Source: Butyricimonas virosa
GTDB lineage: Bacteria; Bacteroidota; Bacteroidia; Bacteroidales; Marinifilaceae
Assembly: GCF_025148635.1 (NCBI RefSeq)
Contig: NZ_CP102269.1
Span: 2,170,001 to 2,234,000 of the forward strand
DNA: 64,000 nt
Direction of reading: 5' to 3'
Shown here: one piece after another, positions 17,029 through 25,834 of the stretch
How the letters are laid out: each line of letters starts with the position of its first letter
How positions within the stretch are numbered: the stretch's first letter is position 1
Position numbers and translations under genes: made by a program
The notes under the pieces: model-generated
Databases searched by the model: none
What the model saw: the letters and a program-made list of their open reading frames with translations, nothing else
What the model was told of the DNA's origin: nothing

Positions 17029-18489
17029 ATGAAAAAGAGAATTATATACAGTGTGTTACTGATTCTGACTGTGCTGACAAGTTCTTGTGAGTCATGGTTA
17101 GACGTGGACCCCCGTACGAAGGTGAAGTCTGATGATTTGTTTGAAACAGAGGCAGGTTTTAAGGATGCTTTGATCGGGGCTTATACTTTGATGAAAGCAG
17201 AGGCGCTTTACGGGCGTGAATTGACTTACGGTTTTATTGATGCTGTGACGGGTCCTTATGCCGCTTATAATAATAAAGTGTACAATGAAGTTGCACAATG
17301 GAAATATTTGACCAGTACTCCCGTACGAGCGCAGATTGATGCGATGTGGAGTAAGATGTATAATATGCTGGCAAATGTGAATAATCTATTGGATAATATT
17401 GATAAACGTCAATCTGTTTTCACGGGTGATAATTATAATATTATCAAAGGAGAAGCTTTGGGATTAAGAGCTTATATTCATTTTGATTTGTTGCGTTTAT
17501 TTGCATCGGCAGCTGATTTGAATAAAGAGGCGATCCCGTATGTAAAAAACTTACAAATCGAAGTTCCTCACGTGTACACAGGTAAAGAGGTGTTGGCTTT
17601 GTTGAACGAGGATATTAAGAATGCCTTGACTTGTTTGGAAAAAGACCCGATTCGGGAAGGAAAATTGAAAGATGTTTCCGGTGATGGTTTCATGAATGCT
17701 CGGCAGATGCGTGTTAATTATTTTGCAGTGAAAGCTTTGCAAGCTCGTGTGGCCATGTGGGGAGATGATCTGGAAACAGCCAAAGCTGCAGCCGGGGAGA
17801 TTTTGGAGATTGCCGATGATATTTTCCCTTGGGTAACAACAAGTTCTATCTCTGCCACGGAAGATAAAGATCGTGATTTTACTTTCTCTACCGAGCATAT
17901 CTTTGCTCTAAATGTGAAGGATTTGAAAGACTTGGCTAATACTTGGTTCTTGACAAGTGGAAATAGTCAACAGCTTTATTGTCAAAATTACACGATGCAG
18001 CAGTGGTACGAGATCGGACGGGGAAATGCGGTTGGAGGAAATGATTACCGGGTAAACTATATTATGAAACAACAGGAAACCGGTAGTAAGGATTATGTGA
18101 TTCGTAAATATTATCAACCGGATAATTATAAAGCAGATTATGCCAAGAGATTACCGATGATTCGTCGTTCAGAGATGGCGTACATCATGGCCGAGTGTTT
18201 GATGGGAGTAGATAACGATAAAGCTTTGGGGTATTTGAACGAGGTGAGACGACATCGTGGAATCGATTCGGATTTGACGGATGCAAGTAAATTGCGTGAT
18301 GAGCTGACGAAAGAGTATGCGAAAGAGTTTTTGGCTGAGGGACAGCTTTTCTATTATTGTAAACGTAACGAGTTGGCAAAATTCCCTTATGGATACCAGT
18401 CTGCTACGGAGGATAATGTTTACGTGTTGCCGAAACCGGATAATGAAATTGAGTTTGGAGACTATTACACAACAGATAATACAAAATAA
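17029..18489 (+). CDS. SusD/RagB-family lipoprotein (locus two)
   Basis: 486 residues, a usual length. Lipobox SSC (Cys20) after a hydrophobic start. SusD marks: WLDVDPRTKVKSDDLFETEAGFKDALIGAY near the N-terminus, GEALGLRAYIHFDLLRLF in the middle, and RLPMIRRSEMAYIMAE plus KEYAKEFLAEGQLFYYCKR near the end. It forms the surface lid over the SusC channel encoded just before. Close in style to the truncated SusD at 1-1113, which shares the same following gene order. Confidence 0.96.
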   Translation: MKKRIIYSVLLILTVLTSSCESWLDVDPRTKVKSDDLFETEAGFKDALIGAYTLMKAEALYGRELTYGFIDAVTGPYAAYNNKVYNEVAQWKYLTSTPVRAQIDAMWSKMYNMLANVNNLLDNIDKRQSVFTGDNYNIIKGEALGLRAYIHFDLLRLFASAADLNKEAIPYVKNLQIEVPHVYTGKEVLALLNEDIKNALTCLEKDPIREGKLKDVSGDGFMNARQMRVNYFAVKALQARVAMWGDDLETAKAAAGEILEIADDIFPWVTTSSISATEDKDRDFTFSTEHIFALNVKDLKDLANTWFLTSGNSQQLYCQNYTMQQWYEIGRGNAVGGNDYRVNYIMKQQETGSKDYVIRKYYQPDNYKADYAKRLPMIRRSEMAYIMAECLMGVDNDKALGYLNEVRRHRGIDSDLTDASKLRDELTKEYAKEFLAEGQLFYYCKRNELAKFPYGYQSATEDNVYVLPKPDNEIEFGDYYTTDNTK

Positions 18490-18496
18490 GAGAATT

Positions 18497-19240
18497 ATGA
18501 ATTGTTATTTTAAATATATCATGCTGGTTGTAGCCTCGGTATTTGCTTTGTCTTCTTGTGAAGAAAAAGAGGTAGAGGTTTACGGGGACGAGGCGTATCT
18601 GGTGTTTGAAATGCCAGGTTATGGATTGAATAATACCCCTCGGGATTCGATGGTGTTTTCTTTTCCAGCTAAAGGAGATGACTGCGTGGAAGATACCTTG
18701 TGGTTTAAAGTGCGTATCATCGGGAAAGCGTTTCCTTATGACCGGGAAATCAAGCTTGTGGTGAATGAGGAAACAACTACTGCAAAGAGAGATGAAAATT
18801 ATAAACTGGAACCCGTTATTATGCCGGCTAATAGTTATACGGTAGATGTACCTTTAGTCGTGTATCGTGCAGGTTTAAAAGATAAGAGTGTGCGTTTGGA
18901 GTTGACGGTTGAGCCGAATGAGTATTTTGGGGTTGGTTTTGATAAAACGAGCAAAGCCGTCTTTTGGTGGGGAGATATGTTTATTAAGCCGGATAACTGG
19001 GATATTTCCAATTACAAACCTTGTTTCGGTGAGTTTACAGAGACTCGTTATGCTTTCATTTTGAAGGCTTGCGGTATCGTGGAATTACCGGATCCGCAGG
19101 ATCTCGTGACATTAGGGTATTATAATGCGAAGGTTCGTGAAGCTCTTTACGAATACAATAAGACGCATGATAAGCCTTTAGAGGATGAACTTGGATTGGT
19201 CGAATTTAATGTCTGGACCGGAGTTGGTGGTATTGGATAG
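18497..19240 (+). CDS. DUF4843-family lipoprotein (locus two)
   Basis: Start placed at the ATG at 18497, 7 bases after the SusD stop, because it gives a proper signal peptide and lipobox (ALSSC); earlier in-frame starts overlap susD. 247 residues. DUF4843 traits: YLVFEMPG, WFKVRIIGKAFPYDREIKLVV, and the strand pair PANSYTVDVPLVVYRAGLKDKSVRLELTVE read in order. Surface or periplasmic accessory protein of unknown function; paralogous in position and fold to the gene at 1138 but with a shorter C-terminus. Confidence 0.87.
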   Translation: MNCYFKYIMLVVASVFALSSCEEKEVEVYGDEAYLVFEMPGYGLNNTPRDSMVFSFPAKGDDCVEDTLWFKVRIIGKAFPYDREIKLVVNEETTTAKRDENYKLEPVIMPANSYTVDVPLVVYRAGLKDKSVRLELTVEPNEYFGVGFDKTSKAVFWWGDMFIKPDNWDISNYKPCFGEFTETRYAFILKACGIVELPDPQDLVTLGYYNAKVREALYEYNKTHDKPLEDELGLVEFNVWTGVGGIG

Positions 19241-19277
19241 GAAAATATGGATTGTTGACAGAATTAATTGAAAGAAT

Positions 19278-20786
19278 ATGAATAAAAATATATGGATATT
19301 GATTATGGGATTTTTCCTTTTTCAAGCTTGCTTGGATGATGAAGGAAATTATTCCTATTCGGATTTGTTGCCTATCGAGATAGATTCTTCTAAGATGTCA
19401 AATTCGTATCGGATAACCCAATTGGATTATTTGGTAGTCGATCCGGAAGTTAAGCAGGGAGTGGATGATTCAAATTTGTCTTATGAATGGAGAATTTTCC
19501 AGGAATCGAATATGCCTAACTCGGAAACGGGAAAAGTTGTAAATGATGTTGTTGGACAAGAGAGGAAATTAAATTACAAAGTAACAACTCCTCCGGGGGA
19601 ATATACGCTTAGTTTTACCGTAACTGATAAACAAAATGGAGTATCCGAGGTGATCTCTTGTAAGCTTTATGTGGAATCTTTTGCTTCGGTGGGATTGATG
19701 GTGATGCATGGTGATGCAGATTCAACCGATGTGAGTATCTTGGTAAACGATAGGATTGTTTCGGATGCAACGATGGATGGTGTAAAGCATAATATTTTCT
19801 CAATAACTAACGGACGTAGAGCAGTAGGAGCGCCGGGTATGGTTGCTTACGTGAATAATACTCATAATGTTTACGTGTACACGAAAGGGAATGCAGGGGG
19901 ATTCCGGACGAGAGGAAGTGATTTGGAAATATTGGACTCGTATGCCGATATGTTCACGGAATCGTTGGAAAGTAATAAAATCAATTTTCAAGGATATAAT
20001 TCATGGAGTTATAATGATTTGTTGGTTAATGATGGGAGATTATATTTTGCTTCACAGGCTTCGACTACATTCGTAAAATTCGGTATTCCTATTTTTGGTT
20101 TGGAGTATTATGCCGAACCGTTTATTGGAACCCAAGAGCGAGGATATTATTTCGGCGTTTTTTATGATAGATTGCAAAGACGTTTCCTGTATATTGATGG
20201 TCAAAAATTACTTAAAACATTTAAAGAAGCCGGGGCATCTGCTGCTTTTGATATGAATGCGGTGGGGAAAGACATGGTATATGCTGAGCATGGTTTTGAG
20301 AAAAAATGGTATTGCGTGATGTGCGATCCGGATAATGTAACGGATCATTCTGTTTACGTGTGTGATTTTTCCAAATTTGATGATGGAAACCGAGGTGTGG
20401 GGAAATACAGTGCAAGTGGCTGTACGGACATGAAAGATGCCAAGGCGTTTGCCGTGGGAAACCGGAGCGAGTTACTTTATTATGCAACAGCGACGGAAGT
20501 TAAACAGTGTAACTTTAAGGATGGAGGAACTTCAACTTTGCGTTATACTTTGCCAAACGAGTTGATCCAGGCGGGATATGAAATTACGATGATGTATTTG
20601 TTTAAAGTTTCCGGTAATGAGAATGAAGGCAAACTCCTTTATGTCGGGGTTTATAATTCAACGACAGGAGAAGGTAAATTGCTGGAATGTCCGATCGTGG
20701 AGACTAGTGGAGAGGTCTTAAAAGACAAGGTTGAGACGTATGATGGTTTTAAAAAGATCACTCATATGGCTTATAAGTCAAAATAG
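19278..20786 (+). CDS. PKD-like family lipoprotein (locus two)
   Basis: 502 residues. Lipobox FQAC (Cys18) followed by LDDEGNYSYSDL, the same start pattern as the paralogue at 2145 (YDDKGNYDYKE). PKD/Ig-like domain at about 30-130 (SYEWRIFQE, GEYTLSFTVTDKQNGVSE). The remainder is beta-rich. It sits between the DUF4843 and TlpA genes as in the first locus. It is probably surface exposed and part of the import assembly, but no function is established. Confidence 0.85.
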   Translation: MNKNIWILIMGFFLFQACLDDEGNYSYSDLLPIEIDSSKMSNSYRITQLDYLVVDPEVKQGVDDSNLSYEWRIFQESNMPNSETGKVVNDVVGQERKLNYKVTTPPGEYTLSFTVTDKQNGVSEVISCKLYVESFASVGLMVMHGDADSTDVSILVNDRIVSDATMDGVKHNIFSITNGRRAVGAPGMVAYVNNTHNVYVYTKGNAGGFRTRGSDLEILDSYADMFTESLESNKINFQGYNSWSYNDLLVNDGRLYFASQASTTFVKFGIPIFGLEYYAEPFIGTQERGYYFGVFYDRLQRRFLYIDGQKLLKTFKEAGASAAFDMNAVGKDMVYAEHGFEKKWYCVMCDPDNVTDHSVYVCDFSKFDDGNRGVGKYSASGCTDMKDAKAFAVGNRSELLYYATATEVKQCNFKDGGTSTLRYTLPNELIQAGYEITMMYLFKVSGNENEGKLLYVGVYNSTTGEGKLLECPIVETSGEVLKDKVETYDGFKKITHMAYKSK

Positions 20787-20809
20787 ACATAAAGTTTAGT
20801 ATTTTTCTA

Positions 20810-20842
20810 GGGGTGCATCGACAGTTGATGTCGGTGTATTCC
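20810..20842 (+). promoter_or_regulatory. Stable intra-operon hairpin before the TlpA gene
   Basis: A 13-pair stem (with G-U pairs) around loop AGTTGAT, core CATCGAC/GTCGGTG. It lies in the 107-bp gap between the PKD-like and TlpA genes and has no T tract. It may be an mRNA processing or stabilising element. Confidence 0.45.
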
Positions 20843-20893
20843 CTCTGAAAATGTTCATGTATGTAAAAACTGTATTTATATAAAAAGTCGAGT

Positions 20894-22006
20894 ATGAGAA
20901 AGTTTGGTGGATTGATGTACCTGCTTTGTATGTTAATATTAAGTAGTTGTAGCGATGATGTATGTAGAGTGGATGGTAAGATGAGTGATTTCCCGGGGGA
21001 GACAACGGTTTACCTGTTGCGCAGGACAGGCGAGTTCACGCGTGATACACTGATACAAACCGTCATGAAAGACGGGAGTTTTCGAGTGGATATCCCTCGT
21101 GATTTGTGGGGTGAGCAATACAGCTTGAAGTTTGGGGATAAACGTTCATCGGTTGAGTTTTTTGCGGAACAGGGAAATGTACGTGTGGAGGGTAACGGTA
21201 AAACGATTTACGATGCGGAGGTGACAGGTACGCCGGAAAATGATAGTTGGGATCGATACCAAAAATTTACGAGGGAAATCAGTAGAGAACGGTCCCGCTT
21301 GATGAAAGAGATCGGGGGGAGCGCAGACCCGGATAGTGTTAAGCGAGTGAAATATGGACAAATTTTCGAAACATTGGATGCAAAGATGAATCATTATAGA
21401 GATTCTCTAGCGCAAGCAGATGTGAATTCTGTTGTCGCATTATTCCTGTATTATCAATCATTGCAATTATTAAAACATGACGAGATTGACCGGACGTTGG
21501 AAAAATTTACACCTCAATTAGCCGATAACCGGTATTATAAGGAATTGAAAGCCCAAGCCGATATTTTACGGAAAATAGCCCCGGGCGTGATGGCACCCGA
21601 TTTCGAGGTGAAAACGGTGGATGATGGCACGATAAAACTTTCCTCTTTCCGGGGTAAGTATCTTGTTTTGGATTTCTGGGCATCCTGGTGCGCGCCTTGC
21701 CGGGAAGAGACGGTTTATATCAAGGATATATATAATAAATTCCATGACGCGGGATTGGACGTGTTTTCAGTCTCGTTGGATGATAAAAAAGCGGCTTGGT
21801 TGAAAGCGATCGAGGAAGATGGCATGACCTGGAATCATGGGTGCCAGTTATTAAAAGGCGGGAAGAACACCCCGGTGGCCCAACTATACGGGATTGACGG
21901 TATTCCGGCTATATGGGTGATTGATCCGGAAGGTAAAATTTTGGCTCAAGGACTTAAAGGGAAAGAATTGGTCGCATTTTGTACCGGGTTATTCCAAAAT
22001 AAGTGA
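20894..22006 (+). CDS. TlpA-like thioredoxin lipoprotein with DUF4369 domain
   Basis: 370 residues. Lipobox LSSC (Cys19), DUF4369-type domain (VCRVDGKMSDFPGETTVYLL to about 110), a helical linker (about 115-220), and a thioredoxin fold with WCAPC (Cys266/Cys269) and cis-Pro segment GIPAIWVIDPEGK. A membrane-anchored periplasmic disulfide reductase or exchanger. It is close kin of the gene at 24694 and more distant from the one at 3767, which lacks the lipobox. The three active-site dipeptides differ (GP, AP, MP). Confidence 0.9.
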   Translation: MRKFGGLMYLLCMLILSSCSDDVCRVDGKMSDFPGETTVYLLRRTGEFTRDTLIQTVMKDGSFRVDIPRDLWGEQYSLKFGDKRSSVEFFAEQGNVRVEGNGKTIYDAEVTGTPENDSWDRYQKFTREISRERSRLMKEIGGSADPDSVKRVKYGQIFETLDAKMNHYRDSLAQADVNSVVALFLYYQSLQLLKHDEIDRTLEKFTPQLADNRYYKELKAQADILRKIAPGVMAPDFEVKTVDDGTIKLSSFRGKYLVLDFWASWCAPCREETVYIKDIYNKFHDAGLDVFSVSLDDKKAAWLKAIEEDGMTWNHGCQLLKGGKNTPVAQLYGIDGIPAIWVIDPEGKILAQGLKGKELVAFCTGLFQNK

Positions 22007-22035
22007 TTACCGGGTTGTTTTCTAAATGTTCGAGA

Positions 22036-24141
22036 ATGAAAAAAATAATTATATTGCTATTGCTGGTATGCCCCGTGCTGATGCTGCGTGCTGATGAAGG
22101 AATGTGGCTGTTATCACGTCTGAAACAGCACAATGAGGCTCAGATGAAAAAATTGGGATTAAAAATTCCAGTGGAATATATTGTAGATAGTTTAAGTCAG
22201 GCTATTATTTCTTACAATGGAAGTGGGACAGCTTCTTTTATTTCGAAAGACGGTTTGTTGTTAACAAACTATCATTGTGCTTATGCAGCTATTCAACAGA
22301 GTAGTTCGGATGAGCATAATTATATTCGAGATGGATTTTGGGCGATGAATCAGGGGGAAGAAATTCCATTGAAGGGAGTTGATATTTCCATTAACCGGGT
22401 GATTAAAGATATTTCAGAGGAAGTGAACGCCAAGTTGGTGGGAGTAAAACCAGAATATAGTACGAGATTTAGAGTTGTTAATGGCATTGCGGAAAAATAC
22501 CGGGAACAATATCCGGGCATGAAAGTGACTGTCAAGAGTTACCGGGATTACACGTTGCACGTGTTGTATGTAACGCAATCATTTCAAGATGTTCGTCTCG
22601 TGGGTGCGCCCCCTTTTGCTATTGCAAAATTTGGTGGAGAGACAGATAACTGGACGTGGCCTCGTCATGGTTGTGATTTCGCTTTTCTGAGAGTGTATGT
22701 ATCTAAAGACGGGAAAGCAACCGGTTATCATGCCGATAATGTGCCTTATCATCCGGAAGTGTATCTGAAGGTTTCTGCAGAAGGTTATGAAAAAGGAGAT
22801 TACGCAATGTCAATTGGTTATCCCGGTTTCACGGAACGGAATGCAACTTCTATGCTGATCTGGGAGAGGCAGAATGTGTTGAATCCTCCGTTAATCAAGG
22901 TTCGTACGGCCAGACAGGAAATATTGCAGAAGTTTATGCGTGAGGACGAGAGTCTGCGTATTAAATATGCAGAAAAATTTGCATCATCAGCCAATTATTG
23001 TAAGAATTCCATTGGGGTAAATCAATGGATTGAGGACCTTGATGTTTGTAAGAAAAAGGCTGAACAAGAACGAGAGTTTTTGAATTCTTGCGAGAATGAT
23101 TCCGTACGTCAAGCTTATACTGGCATGCTTCAGACGATGGAGAAAGGAATTAAAGAGACGGCTCGTTATCGTTTGGCTCAAGGGTATTACGTGGAAGTTT
23201 TTGGTGAAGGATGTGAGATGATAAGTTTCATTTCCGGTTTTGGACGATCTATCCCTTATGTTAGGAAAGAAAGAGGTGAGTCGATGAAAAACTTTGTAGT
23301 GAATACAAAGATGCAGTATAAAGATTATTCCGAAAAGGTTGATCGGGCTGTCACAAAGGCTTTGTTAAAGATTATGCAGAATGATCTGGAGACCGATTTG
23401 CTACCTGAATTTTTCACTACTTTGAAAACAGAATACAAGGGAGATATTGATCGGTTTGTTGATAATATGTATGATCAATCTGTATTTGCTAATGAAGAAC
23501 GTTTGTTGGCAGCTTTGAATGATCCGAAATGGAATGTTGAAAATGACATTGCCTATCAGGTGGAGGCACAGATGGAGAAAAAGCGTAAGGAGATATTTGC
23601 TTTGGTTAGCAAAAAACTGGATGTCGTTCGAAAAGCTCAATACCAGTATAACAAAGGAAGATTGAATTTCCACCAAGAAGATTATTATCCGGATGCAGAT
23701 AAGACGATCCGTCTTTCTTACGGAACGATTTGTGATTTACCTTTAGGAAACGGAACAGTGAAACCTTACCAGACACGATTAAGTGGGGTGATAGCGAAAG
23801 CGGATGTGAACATGGGGAATCCAGATTTCGATTTGCCGGAAAAATTGAAAACACTTTGGGAGAGTAAAGATTTCGGGCGTTATGGAGAGAATGGTGATCT
23901 GCCGACTGATTTTATCATGAATGGAGATGTTACCGGGGGTAATTCAGGAAGTCCGTTATTGAATGCGAAAGGGGAATTGATCGGGTTGGTATTTGACTGC
24001 AACTGGGAATCCATGACCCGTGATTTTAACTTTGATCAAAATTTGCATCGGGTAATTTGCTTGGATGTTCGGTACTTGCTCTTTATCACGGAGAAATATG
24101 CCCACATGAATTATATTATTGCTGAAATATTAGGAAAGTAA
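22036..24141 (+). CDS. S46-family dipeptidyl peptidase (DPP7/DPP11 type)
   Basis: Start taken at the ATG at 22036, giving a signal peptide ending RADEGMW; 701 residues, near the usual 700-720. The chymotrypsin-like triad is His80 (LLLTNYHCAY), Asp214 (WPRHGCDFAF) and Ser637 (TGGNSGSP), with an all-helical regulatory domain in between. S46 enzymes cut dipeptides from the N-terminus of peptides in the periplasm. The S1 residue that separates DPP7 (Gly) from DPP11 (Arg) is 18 residues after the Ser; here it is Cys655 (VFDCNWE), matching neither. It lies inside the SusCD operon, suggesting that imported peptides are trimmed here (inference). Confidence 0.93.
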   Translation: MKKIIILLLLVCPVLMLRADEGMWLLSRLKQHNEAQMKKLGLKIPVEYIVDSLSQAIISYNGSGTASFISKDGLLLTNYHCAYAAIQQSSSDEHNYIRDGFWAMNQGEEIPLKGVDISINRVIKDISEEVNAKLVGVKPEYSTRFRVVNGIAEKYREQYPGMKVTVKSYRDYTLHVLYVTQSFQDVRLVGAPPFAIAKFGGETDNWTWPRHGCDFAFLRVYVSKDGKATGYHADNVPYHPEVYLKVSAEGYEKGDYAMSIGYPGFTERNATSMLIWERQNVLNPPLIKVRTARQEILQKFMREDESLRIKYAEKFASSANYCKNSIGVNQWIEDLDVCKKKAEQEREFLNSCENDSVRQAYTGMLQTMEKGIKETARYRLAQGYYVEVFGEGCEMISFISGFGRSIPYVRKERGESMKNFVVNTKMQYKDYSEKVDRAVTKALLKIMQNDLETDLLPEFFTTLKTEYKGDIDRFVDNMYDQSVFANEERLLAALNDPKWNVENDIAYQVEAQMEKKRKEIFALVSKKLDVVRKAQYQYNKGRLNFHQEDYYPDADKTIRLSYGTICDLPLGNGTVKPYQTRLSGVIAKADVNMGNPDFDLPEKLKTLWESKDFGRYGENGDLPTDFIMNGDVTGGNSGSPLLNAKGELIGLVFDCNWESMTRDFNFDQNLHRVICLDVRYLLFITEKYAHMNYIIAEILGK

Positions 24142-24145
24142 TCAC

Positions 24146-24685
24146 ATGAAGTTTAAATATATTCTGACGTGTTTATCGTTTTTCATAATCACGTCGACGG
24201 CCTTTGCGCAAAAGGCTGCTTACATTATTGTCTCTAAAGAAGAGATGAAGATGACTGTTTACGATAATGATGGAAAGGAGTTGTTAAAATTTCCTATCGC
24301 TTGCGGGATGAATTTCGGGCAGAAAGTGAAAGCTGGGGATAACCGGACACCGGAAGGTGTTTTTAAAGTTGTGAGTAAGGAACCTGCGGCACATTGGACG
24401 TATGATTTCGGTAAAGGCCCGGTGAAAGGGGCTTATGGACCTCTGTTTATTCGGTTGAGTACTCCGGGATTTAAAGGTATTGGAATTCATGGTACGCATG
24501 ATCCTGAAACGGTTCCCGGGCGGGAGACTCACGGATGTATCCGATTAAAAAATGATGATTTGGTGAAGTTGTCTAAATTCGTGGATAAGGGGACTGTTGT
24601 GGTTATCCTGCCTAGTCGTACGGATGTGCTGGCAACTTTGTCCAAGAAGGAGAATACACCAGAGAAGTTATTCATGTATAAATAA
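24146..24685 (+). CDS. L,D-transpeptidase, YkuD family
   Basis: 179 residues with a signal peptide ending AFAQK. The YkuD catalytic motif is IGIHGTHDP...THGCIRLKNDD, with Cys in SHGCIRL-like THGCIRL as nucleophile and the upstream His. In the periplasm such enzymes make 3-3 peptidoglycan crosslinks or attach proteins to the wall. The start follows the S46 stop by 4 bases and the next lipoprotein gene follows by 8, so it is within the operon. Its presence in a SusCD import operon is unusual. Whether it remodels the wall or anchors one of the locus proteins cannot be told. Confidence 0.92.
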   Translation: MKFKYILTCLSFFIITSTAFAQKAAYIIVSKEEMKMTVYDNDGKELLKFPIACGMNFGQKVKAGDNRTPEGVFKVVSKEPAAHWTYDFGKGPVKGAYGPLFIRLSTPGFKGIGIHGTHDPETVPGRETHGCIRLKNDDLVKLSKFVDKGTVVVILPSRTDVLATLSKKENTPEKLFMYK

Positions 24686-24693
24686 ATAAGCAT

Positions 24694-25785
24694 ATGAAGG
24701 GATTATTAGGGATATGGTTGGTGATCTGTGTATGTGCCTGTACATCTAAAGATGTTTGCCATGTGCAGGGGCGTATCAAGGGCATAAAGGATGATGTAGA
24801 GATTGCGGTTCTACGTCAGGTTGCCGGGTTTCAGTATGATACGGTGATGAATGTGTCTATGCAGGGGGGACGGTTTCAGTTCGATTTGCCGGGAGAATAT
24901 TACGGGGAAGCGTATGAATTACAATTTGGTAATCTTCCGGGAAGGGCTCTTTTCTTTGCAGAGAAAGGAAATGTACAGGTTCGCGGTCACGTGGATTCTC
25001 TTTTCTTCTCCCGGGCATCGGGCACTCGGGGAAATGATGAGTGGCAGAGTTATCAACGGTTTACGAAGTTATTATCGGAAAAAAGAGAGAATGCCATGTT
25101 TGCTCCTAAAATGAGAGAGGTGAGCGAAGAAGAACAGATGGCAAGACGGAAAGTGATTATGCAAGAATACGAGGAAGAATTACTTCGTTTTCAAGATAAG
25201 TTGGTCGGAGATGGAAATTCTTTAGCAACCTTGTATAGTTACTGGAAGAGATATTTGAACATGGATGCTGACGAGATTTATTCAGTTTTAAAGAAATTCG
25301 ATCAACAACTTGCTGGTAATCGTTATTATCTTGATATGAAGAATCGGGCAGAGACGTTGACTCGGGTGGCTCCGGGAAGTATGGCTCCTGTTTTTACCGC
25401 TATAACTTTGGAAGGTGATACCATATCTTTGGCTGATTTGCGGGGGAAATATGTTATTCTGGATTTTTGGGCGTCTTGGTGTATGCCATGTCGTGCCGAA
25501 TCGGTTCACGTGAAGGAAATCTATCAGAAATTTCATGAAAAGGGATTGGACGTCTTTTCTGTGTCATCGGATAAAGATGAACAGGCATGGCGGAAAGCAA
25601 TAGAAGATGACGGTATGGTGTGGAACCAAGGAATCTTGCGAGGTAAGAATAAAAAACACGTGTACGAATTATACGGTATAGTTGGAATTCCTGCCATATG
25701 GGTGATTGATCCGGATGGAAAGATTATAGCTAAAGGGTTAAGAGGTGAAAAGTTGAAAGATTTTTGTTCTCAATTGTTTGATTAG
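24694..25785 (+). CDS. TlpA-like thioredoxin lipoprotein with DUF4369 domain, last gene of locus two
   Basis: 363 residues. Lipobox CACT region (Cys16), DUF4369-type domain (VCHVQGRIKGIKDDVEIAVL), helical linker rich in Glu/Arg (about 125-180), thioredoxin fold with WCMPC (Cys263/Cys266) and GIPAIWVIDPDGK. Likely a duplicate of the gene at 20894, as both share the AIWVIDP-GK and KFHEKGLDVFSVS-type stretches. It is followed by a strong terminator that ends the operon. Confidence 0.9.
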   Translation: MKGLLGIWLVICVCACTSKDVCHVQGRIKGIKDDVEIAVLRQVAGFQYDTVMNVSMQGGRFQFDLPGEYYGEAYELQFGNLPGRALFFAEKGNVQVRGHVDSLFFSRASGTRGNDEWQSYQRFTKLLSEKRENAMFAPKMREVSEEEQMARRKVIMQEYEEELLRFQDKLVGDGNSLATLYSYWKRYLNMDADEIYSVLKKFDQQLAGNRYYLDMKNRAETLTRVAPGSMAPVFTAITLEGDTISLADLRGKYVILDFWASWCMPCRAESVHVKEIYQKFHEKGLDVFSVSSDKDEQAWRKAIEDDGMVWNQGILRGKNKKHVYELYGIVGIPAIWVIDPDGKIIAKGLRGEKLKDFCSQLFD

Positions 25786-25796
25786 ATCAGTAAGAA

Positions 25797-25834
25797 CCCC
25801 CAAAATGACGAAAGCATTTTGGGGGTAATTTTTT
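25797..25834 (+). terminator. Strong terminator ending SusCD locus two
   Basis: CCCCCAAAATG and CATTTTGGGGG form a perfect 11-bp stem around ACGAAAG, followed by TAATTTTTT. It also lies at the end of the convergent efflux operon but has only a weak T tract in that direction. Confidence 0.9.

Noticed and set aside
18317..18496. Upstream start for the DUF4843 protein of locus two
   Set aside because: It overlaps susD by 170 bases and removes the lipobox from the N-terminus.
22003..22035. Earlier start for the S46 peptidase
   Set aside because: It adds 11 residues before the signal peptide and overlaps the TlpA stop codon; the ATG at 22036 gives a clean signal peptide.
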